From Carnegiea gigantea (taxonomy: Eukaryota > Streptophyta > Magnoliopsida > Caryophyllales > Cactaceae): 64,000 nucleotides of DNA. The stretch lies in NCBI GenBank assembly GCA_029747015.1, contig JAKOGI010000007.1, positions 1,012,001-1,076,000 of the forward strand, given 5' to 3'. Of this stretch, positions 25,147 through 36,646 are shown piece by piece. Position numbers and translations under genes: made by a program. The notes beneath the pieces are model-generated. The model saw only the letters and a program-made list of their open reading frames with translations. It did not search any database and was not told where the DNA came from. How positions within the stretch are numbered: the first letter of the stretch is position 1; each line of letters starts with the position of its first letter.

Positions 25147-28100
25147 CTACAATTTCATCTCCGTGGAATCGCTGGAGCTCGTAGAAGAAGGGTTCAAGCC
25201 ATAGTCACTTGTCGAACCACCATATTCACTGCTTGCAAAGTCTTGAGTTGCAAATGCTATTTGTCTGAATTTCTTCATATCTGCACTATATGCACGAGTA
25301 TCGTATTCTGAACTTGCATCCGATGAGTTATTGCCCGAGTTTTGTCTCCCTTCGTTCAAGTCTTCAAGTGATACATCTCCTTCTAGTACTCGAACAATCT
25401 GTGGTTTCATCATTTATCATTGTTCAGAACCATCTCAACCAAAAGTTTAAGTTGATGGTTTATAGCCCAATAATAGGTTTATATTATAACACGTCCCCTC
25501 ACGCGAATGCCCTTTCGGCTTGAAGCGTGGCTGTTGCAAAAGCTTCCCTTACCTTGCACAATAAATCAATATGGGGGCTGCTGAAATTCGAACTTTAGAC
25601 CTCTTAATTAAAAAGGCTCTGATATCATGTTGAGAATCAGAACTATTCCAACCAAAAGTTAAAACTAATAGTTAAGGGCCCGAGAATAAATTTGTACTCT
25701 AACAATCATGATTAGGCTAGGGTTTAAGGGATAACAAATACCTGACTCATCTTAGGCCGCTTTTTAGCAGAATGACGAATAGAGGCTGCAGCACAAGCCA
25801 CCATTCGTTGCATTTCTTGAGGATTATAGTTTCCCTCTAGTCTTGGATCGACCAATGCATCATAGTTGCCTGTTTCTAATGCTTTTGTAAGGAGTGGCCT
25901 TGACTGAAAATAATAATCAAGACACACAACCTCGAGTCATCAATTTAAGCTTAGACTATGTAAAATTGCATAGCAAGGGCTGATAAATATATGTCAATAA
26001 TTTCATGGGGCTCAAATGCTTACCCAATCAACCAGGCTATCTTCCATGTACTGCATGGTCGGATCCACTGGTCGGCGTCCTGTTATAAGCTCCAGCAGCA
26101 TGACACCAAATGAAAAAACATCGGACTTTTCTGTTAGCTTACCACTTGAAGCATACTCTGGAGCCAAATACCTGCAATTTAATTTGTTACAAGTTCAATA
26201 TCTTTTTTTCAAACTTCTCAAATAAAATAAAGATAAGTCATTTTGGCATCACTCACCCAAATGTTCCCATCACACGAGTTGAGACATGTGTATTTGTGTC
26301 AGTGGTAAGCTTAGCTAATCCAAAATCAGCAACCTAAATAATACAAATCACATGATCATTTGTCGTGCTTACGGAAAATAATGAGAGAAATTTAAAATTT
26401 AGTAACTAGTGGCTATTGAACCAAAAAATATTGTGATGGGAGAACATAAACATACCATAGCTTCAAAATGATCATCTAGAAGGATATTAGAAGCTTTAAT
26501 GTCACGATGGATAATCCTCGGGTGACCTGGATATTACATTTATAAGAAAGTAAATGAATGACAACAGAGTGATCTTAATTATCCAATACAAAAGAATCAT
26601 GACATGATATTTATCCAAGGATAGTTGAATACAAGTAGTGCTAAAGATAAGGGGAAATAAACTAAGAAAAAACTTACAATCTTCATGGAGGTAAGCAAGC
26701 CCTTTTGCAGATCCAAGAGCAATACGAAGCCTAGTTGGAAAATCCAATACTGATTCACGTTTTTCTATCAATAGAATTCAAGACAATATACATGCACAAT
26801 TAATTCGAGTTGTGTGAAGATGCAATAAAACAATTCAAACAAAAATTGAGTTCGTTTCATAATTGAAACCATCTCACATCTTCAAGTGCGAGACCGTTTC
26901 GTGCATGGAACATATTCTTTTCAACTTATCATAAGTAATCGCGATCATCAGTATTCAACACTGATTAACACTTAGTTTTATTTTTTAGTTATAATTCCAA
27001 CTCATAATCAGTAGTTATCAGCATAGATAAGCAACAAGTTGTTTATGATATATTGATGGGGGAAAAAGTTGCAAGCCGAAAAATTAATCAAGAATAATTG
27101 ACGTAAAATTAGCTTACTATGAAGATGGTACTCCAAAGTGTTATTGGGGAGAAACTCATAGACCAACATTCTTTGTCCTTGGGCAATGCAATAGCCAACC
27201 AAGGAGACAAGATGGCGATGATGAACACGGCTAATAATCTCAACTTCAGCGTGGAATTCTCTTTCACCTTGACCGCTACCAGACTTGAGGCGTTTAACCG
27301 CGATGACTTTGCCATCAGGCAACACACCCTTGTGCACATATCCGAACCCACCTTGTCCTAACATGTTCGCTTGATCGAACCCATTTGTGGCCGCAGCTAG
27401 CTCTTCGTACGTGAATGTGCTCTTGTTACTGAGACCTAACCCGAACCCACCCGGGGATACACCCTGGTTTGGATTCATATGATGAGGTCCAGAGTGCTGG
27501 CCACTGTAAGCCTCACTGCTTCCCATGGGTGGTCCTGGAGAAGGAGTTATGCTCATTCCATGATTTTGAGGTGATTGCCAATACTGAGTACCTTTGCCTA
27601 GCAAATGATTAGTAATATAGTGCAAAACCAAAATCTCCTTGCATCAGTAATTTTTCAAGTGTGATTGAATAGAGGAAAAGTGTTATCACTCATAAATTGG
27701 GTAAATCACATTTTTATTCATGATCTATTTTAAGATCTGATCATCAAATTTTCAATAGTTAAAATCAATTTATAACCTGTAGTTTTTAAGGATTTGTTAA
27801 CTATGCCGATGGGTCCAATTGACACCATAATGAGCTCAACAATATAAACAAATTAGTAATATGTGTGTACTTTTTTAGTTGTGAAAAATCACTGATGAAA
27901 AGACATTTAACAATATCTTGTGACAAGACGAGTATCATCATTCTTTTATTTTCAAAATTTAATGCATAATAATATAGTTTAAGTAAGTGTCTTGTAATAA
28001 GACATTTGTTAATTTTCTAAAAATAAAACGTGCACATTACCTGGAGGGTTAGTGGCGCCTTCCCAGCCATATGAAGACATGCTTGGAGAGGTCGTGTTCT

Positions 28101-29022
28101 TCTTCTTCCTCCTCTTCTTTCTTAAGCATATAACGACAACTGCCAACAAAAGCAACAACAAACATGCTGCCACCACCGCTGCTATAATCCCAACTGGAGG
28201 AGATGATGACGATTCAGAGGAGGAGGAGAACGATGAAGATGATGAGAATGGAGGACCGCCACCACGTCCATGATTCGCCAATGATGGCGGCGATGAAGAA
28301 GATGGTCGGTTGTTGCTAATTGGGCTCGTCGGAGATGAAAATAATGGAGTTGATGATGTCGTCGTTGTGGGAACGGCGCCGGGTGGGGCCGGCACACTTA
28401 GAATTCCATTACTTCCCGGTGAAGTAGATGGGCTCCGCTGCACCGTAGGGGACGTTGAGTTTTGTGAGCTGTCATTGTTGCCGCCATCGCCGCTATTAAC
28501 ATTGTTGGCAGGAGTTGGCGGGGACGGTGATTGTTCTGAAGAGGGAGGTGAAGGTGATGCTGACGATGGCGGCGGTGATATTGGCGGTGAAGTTGGCGGT
28601 GAGGACCCCGATGAGCTAGTATCTGTTGGCGGTGGTGAAGTTGAGGTGGGTGAACTAGGTGAGCTATCATCGGGTGGCGATGAAGACGAAGATTTATCAT
28701 TGCTGTTGTTGTTATCATTATTGGAATTCATGTTTTCATTGTCATTGTTGTTGCTTTGGGGTGGCGGCAACGGTGGTGGAGAAGAGGGGGGTGGTGGCGA
28801 AGAGTTCTTAGGAGGTGGTGGTGGAGATTGTGAGTTAGAATCAGAATCAGAATAAGAAGCAGAGAGAGGTGGTGGTGATTGTGATGCCGATGGTGGCGAC
28901 TCTACTTCCTCCTTTGAGTATGACGCTGGTGATTTCTCCGGAGCTTTAGAATTAGAATTTGAATTTGAGTTTGAATTCGAATTTGAATTCAAATTCGAAC
29001 TTGACGTTGAATTTCCGTTCAT
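25147..29022 (-). CDS. PERK: proline-rich extensin-like receptor kinase (8 exons)
   Basis: This is a plasma-membrane Ser/Thr receptor kinase of the PERK family, which is thought to monitor the cell wall. Exons are 29022-28041, 27597-27118, 26764-26678, 26526-26456, 26333-26257, 26171-26024, 25903-25742 and 25398-25147. They give 2,259 nt, or 752 residues. The N-terminal 270 residues are Ser/Asn/Pro-rich with repeated SPPPP and SSPPP blocks and, unusually, open with a run of alternating S and N. There is no classical signal peptide, as is usual for PERKs. One membrane helix lies at about 276-299, followed by RKKRRKKK. The kinase has GQGGFG near 408, [16 protein letters not shown] and APE. The C-terminal tail is Ser-rich. 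A 5' UTR exon appears at about 29370-29520. The exact PERK number cannot be assigned. Confidence 0.93.
25410..25735 (-). repeat. Dispersed repeat in the last PERK intron
   Basis: Read in complement, this begins TTAGAGTACAAATTTATTCTC and continues with GATATCAGAGCC and AAGTTCGAATTTCAGCAG. The same order of phrases is seen on the plus strand at about 49905-50060. The block ATCAGAGCC followed by a tRNA-like GTTCGAATYTCAGC recalls a retroelement or SINE consensus. Within this copy the AACCAAAAGTTTAA phrase occurs at both ends. Confidence 0.5.
27890..28015. repeat. Relic of the MULE-type MITE family in PERK intron 1
   Basis: AAGACATTTAACAATATCTTGTGACAAGACGAGTATCATC-like text (27899-27942) matches the right end of the MITE at 10494. 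A second palindrome-derived phrase, AAGTGTCTTGTAATAAGACA, lies near 27990. The core is missing and no target duplication was identified. Confidence 0.5.
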
Positions 29023-29520
29023 TGTTGTGACCTCCTAAATTTATGTTCCGATGCAAATTAACAATACTTTCACATGAAATAGTTGTTTGTGAAATTGGAA
29101 AACTTCGACCCTTGGCCTCCTTCCTTTACTCACCTTTTTGCTTTAGAGCCCTATATCCTCATTCAAGATAAGAAAATTATCAGATCACAAAACATATCAG
29201 AAAGGTTTTTTTTGAAAATATTAGATCCTCTAAATTATTATGTATCATCCCTAGTTTCTAGAACATATTTCCATCATCTAAAAATTCTTATGCAAATTCT
29301 ACTACATTGATGTGCCAAAAGAACCTTATGAGCATTAGGGCAAAAGGAGTTAGGGATAGAGACATACCTGGTGGAAGAAGGCCAGGCTTGAAAGTTTAGG
29401 TCAAAGGGGAGAGAAGCAAAAGTTGCGTCGGAAAGTCGATGCCATGATCGATAGAAGCCCGGCCCTTCCCCCGGCCCTGACCTTCCAATCCACGAGAACA
29501 CCCCTACAAACAAGGTTCCC
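29023..29520 (-). other. Probable PERK 5' leader with an intron
   Basis: On the minus strand a donor (CACCAG then GTATGT) lies near 29369 and an acceptor (TTTAG then GAGGTC) just before the ATG near 29035. They would define a 5' UTR intron of about 330 bp. This is inferred from splice-site quality alone. Confidence 0.4.
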
Positions 29521-30442
29521 TTGTTATCTCTCTCTTGGGTCCACCTTATTTGGCCTTCTCTTTCTCTTTCCTACGTGGAGTCAACGGCTCCTCTTAATTT
29601 TAGGCTATGTTATTGACCTGGTCTTCGCATTTGTTACTCATTTGTCTTCTGTCCAAAACAACTTCCTCACAAATAACAATGCCAACTTTGATCCATTCGG
29701 CAAGTTTGCACATAGTTGCCAATCTATTAATTTGCAAAGAAGACGACTAATCTTGGTAAGCTGATTTGATTTATTTACTTTATTTTTTCTTGTATTTAGC
29801 CATGTAACGAAGTTGCTCGAAAGCAACTCGCCATATATCAGTACGCGCTCCTAACCCCCTAATTTTTGAGTTGTTTTTTTAATTATTGTTTTAGAAATTT
29901 AAAGTCTAATGTTAGTCCCGAAAACTCACCTCCACTAGTCAGCTTTGTCAAGTCTATCTTTCTCATCCCCCCTTCTTACTCCTAGTCTCATGCCACTGCC
30001 GACCATCCGCCCTGATGCTATCCACGCAGTCTCTCCTAGTTTAGCTAGCATTCACTGTTCAAATATTCAGTTGGTATGATAGGAAGACGCATCTTATTGC
30101 TTTAATAAGTAGATGGAATAAGTTCGAATGGGAAAAAAAATAATACAAAATTATTGTAGTAGAAAGCATATCGATTTTGATCAGATTAAATATGATTCAG
30201 ATCCAATCCGACTTAGATCGGATACGAAGATTCCCCCTACACGTTGGATTTGATTCAGATTGAATTGGCGAATCCAAAACTTAATTGGATTTAAATTCAG
30301 ATATTCAAATATTCAATCCGAATCCAATCTGTTACCAACCCTACACTTGTCGCTGGCACGAACCCATTGGAGTGGTCCACCAATCTTATCTACCTCAAGC
30401 CTGGTGAAAAGGAGCTTGGTTCTATTTTATCATAATAATAAT
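29521..30442. other. PERK promoter side and intergenic sequence
   Basis: No gene is seen. Near 30160-30330 there is a run of diverged GATCCAATCCGA / GATTCAGATTGAAT words typical of short plant foldback repeats, without clear ends. Confidence 0.4.
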
Positions 30443-30832
30443 GAGTAGTGATATATGTCTTGTTACAAGATACTCTTAAATGTCTTGTTACAAGATACTT
30501 GCGTCATCATAATTAACATATTTTATGATTTAAAATTACAAATTTTATGGTTACTCTTAATTATGAATTGCTAACCTTGAATATTGCGGCTATGTCAATA
30601 AAATATTAAATGATACCCTAATCGAATTAACCCCATCCCCCAGTTTATATGATACTTATTTTAGAAATGTGATAAATTATGAATAAAAAGATAATTTTAT
30701 ATAATTTATAAATTGCAATATGTTTATGCTATTCGATCCTACCTTTTTTTCAATTTAAACATAATAGTATGATTTTTAAGTCAAAACAAGACACTTATAA
30801 AGTGTCTTGTGGCAAGACACTTATTATTTTAC
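30443..30832. mobile_element. MULE-type MITE, copy C
   Basis: It begins GAGTAGTGATATATGTCTTG and ends TTATTATTTTAC, with the family palindromes near both ends. The flanks are AATAATAAT on each side (30434-30442 and 30833-30841). Because the host is an AAT microsatellite, the duplication alone is weak evidence. The match of the whole 390 bp to copies B and A is what carries the call. Confidence 0.75.

Positions 30833-30877
<45 letters not shown>
30833..30877. repeat. AAT microsatellite
   Basis: About 15 AAT units adjoin the MITE. Confidence 0.9.
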
Positions 30878-31049
30878 CCATACATCCCCTCAAGAATATG
30901 CAAGTTGGGAGTAAAATAATAATATTTTTCTTATATAAAAAACAAAAGCCTTGCACCAAAAAAAATCAATAGCCAAGGGGTAAAAAGATAATCTAATAAG
31001 TTGAGGAACAAAAAATCCATTTACCTATATATCGAGGGATATAGACATA

Positions 31050-31108
31050 TAGTAGTAACAGTAGTAGTAGCAGTAGTAGTAGTAATAATAATAATAATAA
31101 TAATAATA
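31050..31108. repeat. Compound GTA/AAT microsatellite
   Basis: Imperfect GTA units are followed by AAT units, downstream of the F-box gene. Confidence 0.85.
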
Positions 31109-31448
31109 CCAGCTGCGATTAACAGTAAATGAAAAGCTGCAAATCATGACTTATCAATTATCATGACTCTTAATTGTGGTAACTGAGAAGATGAAATGTT
31201 TAAACCAAGCGGCAAGAGAACTTGATATCTAAATCTTTATACTGGAAGCCAGATATCCTGATATATACTTATTAAAATCTTCATTGTCCACTACACGCAA
31301 CGCATAAACCAACCTGAACCAAGGAGGGCATGAAACTAACAGCTAATAATGTTTGAAAGCAATCTGGGTAGAAACTGCCCAAAAATCTAAACATCCCTGT
31401 AAGAAACTCCAGTTTCTGGATCCTGAGAGTCGATTTAGTAATATAAGA

Positions 31449-32681
31449 TCATATAAGGCACACAAGGCTGTTTACATAAGGGAAGACAGCACAGCCAGAA
31501 CTGATATCGGCGTTCTCAGACAGTGTTGTGGTCTCACTGGTTTTGAGATTATGAGAAAACACCCTTTTTCCGAATTGAAACACAATCACATTATCCCATG
31601 TGAGCAAAACTCGTGGCTGAGCAGACCCCTCAACTTGGACGTCTGTAGCTTTCAACTGAACCTGGTGCTTTGTTTCCCATGCACGCATCTTGGAATTCAT
31701 CGGCATTGTATTAGCATATATGGCCTGCAATACATTCACGGTTATGGCCAGACCACCCATAGACGCCAAGCAGAGCTTCCCATCCATCTCACCCAAGGAT
31801 GATCCAGAGCCAAATGTTCCATAAGCATATGTACTATAACATCCATATATATCCACAGCACGCTCTCTCTTCAGATCAAAACTAGTAACCTTCCCATAAT
31901 GATTCGTTGGCCAATAAGCAACACCATTTATACAGAGCCCTCTGTCAAAACAAAGGCTTGCTTTCGAAAAGAACATCTCCCCGGGAACTTTCCAGGAGTC
32001 CTGTGCAGAAGAGTAAATCTCAAATTCATACGCTTCCTCAATGTCAGTTGAGGGGAAAAGGCACACCACTTTATATTCAGCAACAAAATTCAGCAAGGAT
32101 GGCTCAAAAACAAGCACAGTCGCAGGATTAGATCCATGGCTGGCAGCAGGCTTGGGAAGTTTCTTCCACTGCTTGTTAACAGGATTGCAAACATAGTATG
32201 CCCTGTCCTCAGTGCGGCCTTGGCAGCAAAGCAGTCCATTACAGGAGGCCCTCACATCAACTGGCTCAGGTAAGAACTTCAGTTCAGGATCAGGCACACC
32301 ATAAGCCATTTGGTTGAGGGAAAGGAAGGAGGGTGGGCTTCCTGGTGACTGAAGAAAGAGGCCTGAGGCAGATCGGAAAGAGATTGATTGGTTGTGAATG
32401 AAGAAGGGGCTCGATATCTGAAGTTTCCAGTCCCTGCAGACAGTAAGGGACCTGCGAAGAGTTTTTGCAGGGAGATAACGGAGGGCATACTCCCTTATGA
32501 TCTCCTTGAGGTCCATGTAGATGTTATTGTTGATCTTGCTCATGTTCTTGGAAGATTTACCCAGCCTTTTTCCTCGCTCCATCCTGGCCAAACAGGAAAC
32601 TATTAAGTTCTGATCAAAGTTCCAAAAAAGTGCCATACAGGAATCTGCAGTGTTAATGAGCTCGTTCTTCATACCCGCCAA
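31449..32681 (-). CDS. F-box protein with C-terminal F-box-associated region
   Basis: One uninterrupted frame encodes 410 residues. Residues around 57-95 (EIIREYALRYLPAKTLRRSL then VCRDWKLQISSPFF) form an F-box of the subgroup resembling Arabidopsis At5g49610. The rest shows features of the associated beta-propeller-like region: SCNGLLCC, YVCNPVNKQWKKLP and CFDRGLCINGVAYW. Such proteins are expected to act as substrate adaptors of SCF ubiquitin ligases. No substrate can be deduced. The first 30 or so residues before MERGKRLG may be an overlong start. A 5' UTR intron is likely at 32689-33727, with a clear donor (CTAG then GTATTC) and acceptor (TTTTTTAG). The leader exon is near 33730-33850. 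Confidence 0.85.
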   Translation of the reverse strand: MAGMKNELINTADSCMALFWNFDQNLIVSCLARMERGKRLGKSSKNMSKINNNIYMDLKEIIREYALRYLPAKTLRRSLTVCRDWKLQISSPFFIHNQSISFRSASGLFLQSPGSPPSFLSLNQMAYGVPDPELKFLPEPVDVRASCNGLLCCQGRTEDRAYYVCNPVNKQWKKLPKPAASHGSNPATVLVFEPSLLNFVAEYKVVCLFPSTDIEEAYEFEIYSSAQDSWKVPGEMFFSKASLCFDRGLCINGVAYWPTNHYGKVTSFDLKRERAVDIYGCYSTYAYGTFGSGSSLGEMDGKLCLASMGGLAITVNVLQAIYANTMPMNSKMRAWETKHQVQLKATDVQVEGSAQPRVLLTWDNVIVFQFGKRVFSHNLKTSETTTLSENADISSGCAVFPYVNSLVCLI

Positions 32682-32984
32682 GCTTTCCCTAAAAAATAAT
32701 AAAACCCACTTGCCACTAACTTCGATTGATTATTAGCAACACATGAAAGAACAACCCTCTAATCAAACAATTGAATGCAAACTTGTAGAAAGGTTTGTCA
32801 ACTTTCTCCAACAAATGGATTCATTTTAATGCACAATGCTCATCACTCCTAGTCCAGAATATAGTCCAAGGAAAACAAGCCTATCCCACAAAGCAGTGAG
32901 CCTAAGTATTAGAATATAGTCCAAAGCATTATGACAAGTGAGGATAAATGTATTTTTGACCCTCTATATTCCAAAGTGCAGTCA

Positions 32985-33072
32985 TGTATGAAGAAGTAAG
33001 ACTGCTTACATCTGAATCTCCCTACACCCCGCGAAAATAGAACCCACGCTGGGAAGAGTTGTTGTTGTTGTA
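32985..33072 (+). repeat. TS-type SINE 3' end fragment
   Basis: The phrase order CTGCTTACATCTGAATCTCC, CACCCCGCGAAAATAG, CCCACGCTGGGAAG, then a (TTG)n tail is characteristic of the 3' end of tobacco TS-like SINEs. It lies within the presumed 5' UTR intron of the F-box gene. The tRNA-like head is not recognisable. Confidence 0.5.
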
Positions 33073-33139
33073 CCCGCTATATTCCAAAGCATTTTCACAA
33101 AATTTTTTATGTGAATCTCTTGGAATCAGTCTCTGGATC

Positions 33140-33226
33140 ACGTAAGGGATGCTTGCAAAGTAAAGCTACCTACATCTAGATCTTCTAAGACCCCGAAAAA
33201 GCAGGATCCAGAGTAAGTTGTTGTAT
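33140..33226 (+). repeat. Second TS-type SINE 3' end fragment
   Basis: This is a more diverged copy of the fragment at 32985: AGCTACCTACATCTAGATC, AGACCCCGAAAAAGCAGGAT and AGTAAGTTGTTG. It is in the same intron and the same orientation, possibly from one tandem event. Confidence 0.4.
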
Positions 33227-33859
33227 ATTTGTTCGGTGGGTTATATCCGAACACAATAGGAAGGATAATCATCTGACGAGTATCCTACCGAAACTTGAAT
33301 ATATAAAAAGGTGGAAATTGAAGGCATTTTTACTCTAACAAGTTCATAAATAAAAAACAGACACCCCCCCCCCCCAAAAAAAAAAATCCATTCGCACTTT
33401 AATTTGTCCCCTAATATCTGCTAATGCTTAACGCAAATGCAATATACACACAATCACTGACAAAAAAAGTTCGATCCTCACCGGGACTAAACTCATTGAA
33501 TTGAACAGTACAACAAAGAAAAAATCACAGCTAAACACGCTGATCACCACCCCCATAAATTCAAGAACAAACCCAGGAAAACCCTAATTTTAACAAAATT
33601 ATTGCAGAATGCGGAAGGATCAACAACAGATAGTAATTAGGGTAGAGCTGAAAACGCAGACAATCATCAACTTCGAAGAGAGGACAATCAGTGGAACAGT
33701 CAACAAAGCAATGAAGAAGCAGAATACCTAGAAGACTTGAAATTGAGACGACGTTCAGTCAGCAAATTTGATTTCTTGCTCCACAAGATCTCCAACCCAG
33801 AGAAATTTCCGCAATCCCGCTCCTCCAAAGTTTCACAAAAAGGCCCTCTCGCATCTACG

Positions 33860-34580
33860 GTTTTCACTAGTGAGGTGTCTCTGTTTACTTTAATTTAATT
33901 AATACCGTCGGTGTTTTGAAGTTTAATTGTATGTTTGGATTGAGGGTTGAGAAAGTGAGGGGATGGGGATGAAGGTTAATAATTTTTTTTTTTTTGGTTT
34001 AAAAATATTAAATGAGGCGGAAAGACGGGGAGTTGAGGGAAATATTTCACCTGTATTCTCTCCATTTTATTCATTTTTATTCACCCCTAAAATGAGGACG
34101 AAAGCAGAAGAAGAGAAGATTTTTAATAGTTCTCTCTCATTCCGCTCCATCTCTTTTTCCAACATATCTAAACAAGGTGAGTGCAAATCACATTCCTTTC
34201 CTTTCTCTTCCCTCCATTACCTTCTCCTCTTTTCCCCTTCCTTCCCCTTCTCTATCTCAATCCAAACAATGTGTAAGGACAGGTTTGTCAGATAGTTTTT
34301 TGAAGTGTTTATTTTTATTATTGCCCTTGGGCTTCTAGTTCTTCTTTAATTAGCTTATTGATTGATGCTATCAATTATGTTCTAGTATACTATACTAGGT
34401 TTATATATGATACCCTTTTATAGTAACATATCTTAACAGGTTAATCATATTCTATTATTACTTATTATGATGATGATAATAATAATAATTGGATAGCTCT
34501 AACTCTCTCAGATATAGCAGCATTCCCATGAACTTGAATGTCCAGGTTCGCTGTGCTATCGAGATCATCACCATCATCAA
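33860..34580. other. Intergenic sequence between F-box gene and hAT element
   Basis: The sequence is pyrimidine- and purine-biased with a T run near 33980. There is no supported gene. Confidence 0.4.
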
Positions 34581-35652
34581 CATAGGCAGAGCTACATTGG
34601 GGCAAGCGAGTCAATTGATCCCCCAACTTTTTGAAGGAAAAAAATTAAATGTGGGATATTTTTGTGGACAAAAAATATATATATATTAATTCATTTAGAT
34701 GCAATTCACAAAATCATGCTTGTTTGTGTGGTCGGTTGCCCCCTCCTTGTTCCAAGAGGTCACAGGTTCAATTCTTGCTAGTTGCTTCCAGGCCCTTTGC
34801 ACGTTTTTTTTTTTTTTGAGTTTTGAAGATTTATTTTCCTACCCAGTGCCCACAACTGCCAGACCCCTCTCAGCCTCTCTGTTGCTCGCACAGTCGCACT
34901 CGCAGGCGCCAGCCCCTGCCCACTCTCTCTCTCACCCACTGACCGGCCGCCGGTGCCCCGCCGTCCACTGACCGGTTGCCGCCGCCGCCCGCCAGGCTAG
35001 CCGCCTCTACGCCTCCTCATCTCTCCTCCTAACTCCTAAATCTCAACTCCTCATTTGAGGTAATTCTCAAAAATACTCAATTTTTGTTTTTAATTTTGTT
35101 ATTTTGTAAATATTATGCTTATTTTATTGATTTTAGTTAGATTTGTATTAAATAATTGATTAATTTAGTGAATTACTCATGATTCATGAATTGAAAAATG
35201 AGTATTTTAATCTAATTGTCTTATTGGTTGAAGATTTAAAATTGGGCTAATTTTATTTGTCTTCTTGGTTGAGGATTTTAAGTTGGTTCAAACAAAGAAG
35301 CATTTGAGCTTTCTCCACCTACATCAAGTTTTGAAGCTTGCATTGATTTTACCAGTTTCCATAGCAACTGTTGAAAGAGTGTTTTCTGCGATGAAGTTCA
35401 TCAAGACCAAATTGCGGAACAAAATATCAGATGAATTTTTAATGTCCACTGTTGTTACTTATTTTGAGATTGATATTTTTAAAAGTCTCTCGAACGACGA
35501 TATCATGCTTTACTTTTAAAATATGAGATCTCGTCGAGGACAACTTTCTTGAATGTAATAGCTGTGCATTTTATTTTTAGAACTATTAAAGTTTATATTA
35601 TGTGTATTATTAATCTCGCTCCCCTTTGGTTTAAATCCTGGCTCTGTCCCTG
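34581..35652 (+). mobile_element. Non-autonomous hAT element (1,072 bp)
   Basis: The left end CATAGGCAGAGCTAC and the complement of the right end CAGGGACAGAGCCAGG are imperfect inverted repeats of the form common in plant hAT elements. The following subterminal GGGGCAAGCGAG / GGGGAGCGAG text also pairs. The flanks ATCATCAA (34573-34580) and ATCATCAG (35653-35660) match at 7 of 8 positions, as expected for an 8-bp hAT target duplication. The interior keeps only a transposase C-terminus and a pyrimidine-rich stretch. Confidence 0.7.
35256..35519 (+). pseudogene. hAT transposase C-terminal dimerisation fragment
   Basis: The frame contains LKLALILPVSIATVERVFSA followed by MKFIKTKLRNKISDEFL and a short acidic end. 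This is the hAT C-terminal dimerisation (hATC) signature seen in plant TTF-type/ZMYM1-like transposases. The catalytic core and zinc finger are absent, so it is a remnant of an internally deleted element. Confidence 0.8.
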
Positions 35653-35660
35653 ATCATCAG

Positions 35661-36646
35661 TACAATAACGTTTTTGGGTGGAACTTCCCTGTATAAATAG
35701 GATGATATGATTTTCTGCATTACTGATAGGTCGAGGGATCATTTTGTCACTACGAGTTGATCGACATCTTTAAAAGCACAACAAATTATCTCTATTTCAC
35801 AATCTTTTTTTCATCTAGACAAACTCACATTAGCGATGCTAGAAATTAGAGCAGAGAAAGCTTGATCCGATACAATAATACGATCCGAATTGGACCTGAA
35901 GTTATTGAAAGAAACACGAACCCGACACGATCCGAACCAATTTTGACCTGAAGTCGATACGATTTGACCGTTTAGCTTGAAAATATGTTATTTTTTAATT
36001 TGGAGTAAATCTAAAACTATTTTCAAGGCTGACACAAAATTGGCTCATTTATTAAATGGGTCGACCCAAACCGACCCTTACCCAGCTCTACGGGAAATAG
36101 TAGATTTTCGAACTTCTTGTTAGGTAACATGGCATAAAGATCTTGTGTACACAGCTGATACTTAGAAGGTGACAAATAAGATAGAGGGAGCAAAAATTTT
36201 TCCCACAAAAAGAACAAACCCTTACTAGGTAATATGACATAAAAATCTTATGTACGTAGCTGATACTTAGAAGGTGAAAGATAAACTAGAGAGTTGATGC
36301 ACACACCAATAATGTACTCGTGAGTAACAGAGAGCATTAGCAAACAATGAGCTTTCTTTTTAAGACCAAGTCAGACATATGTTGATTTAATACGTTGTTT
36401 CACCGAACACTCAAGTCTGATGAAGTAGAGTTTTTTTTGTTTTTTTAAATATCAGATGAAGTAGAGTTTTGATCAAATTAAAATGTTAAATGTTATTCTA
36501 AATGTCATTGCTGAATAGGGCCTATATAGGATATAAAAGATGAAAGTAAAATTTTATTACCAAAATCATAGGTAGGGGCAAAAATTTACAACATTTATTT
36601 TGTTACATAATGATGAAATCTTGACAATTTACAAACTAAAATAAAA
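35661..36646. other. Intergenic sequence
   Basis: Near 35870-35970 there are degenerate words such as CGACACGATCCGAACC, typical of dispersed plant repeats. The phrase ACATGGCATAAAGATCTTGTG near 36126 recurs in diverged form near 36234. No gene is seen. Confidence 0.4.

Noticed and set aside
28310..28855. 181-residue plus-strand open frame opposite PERK exon 1
   Set aside because: It is the complement of the low-complexity Pro/Ser ectodomain. It consists of Gly, Glu and Leu runs and has no domain.
31353..31802. 149-residue plus-strand frame
   Set aside because: It is antisense to the F-box coding exon, which has clear family motifs in the other direction.
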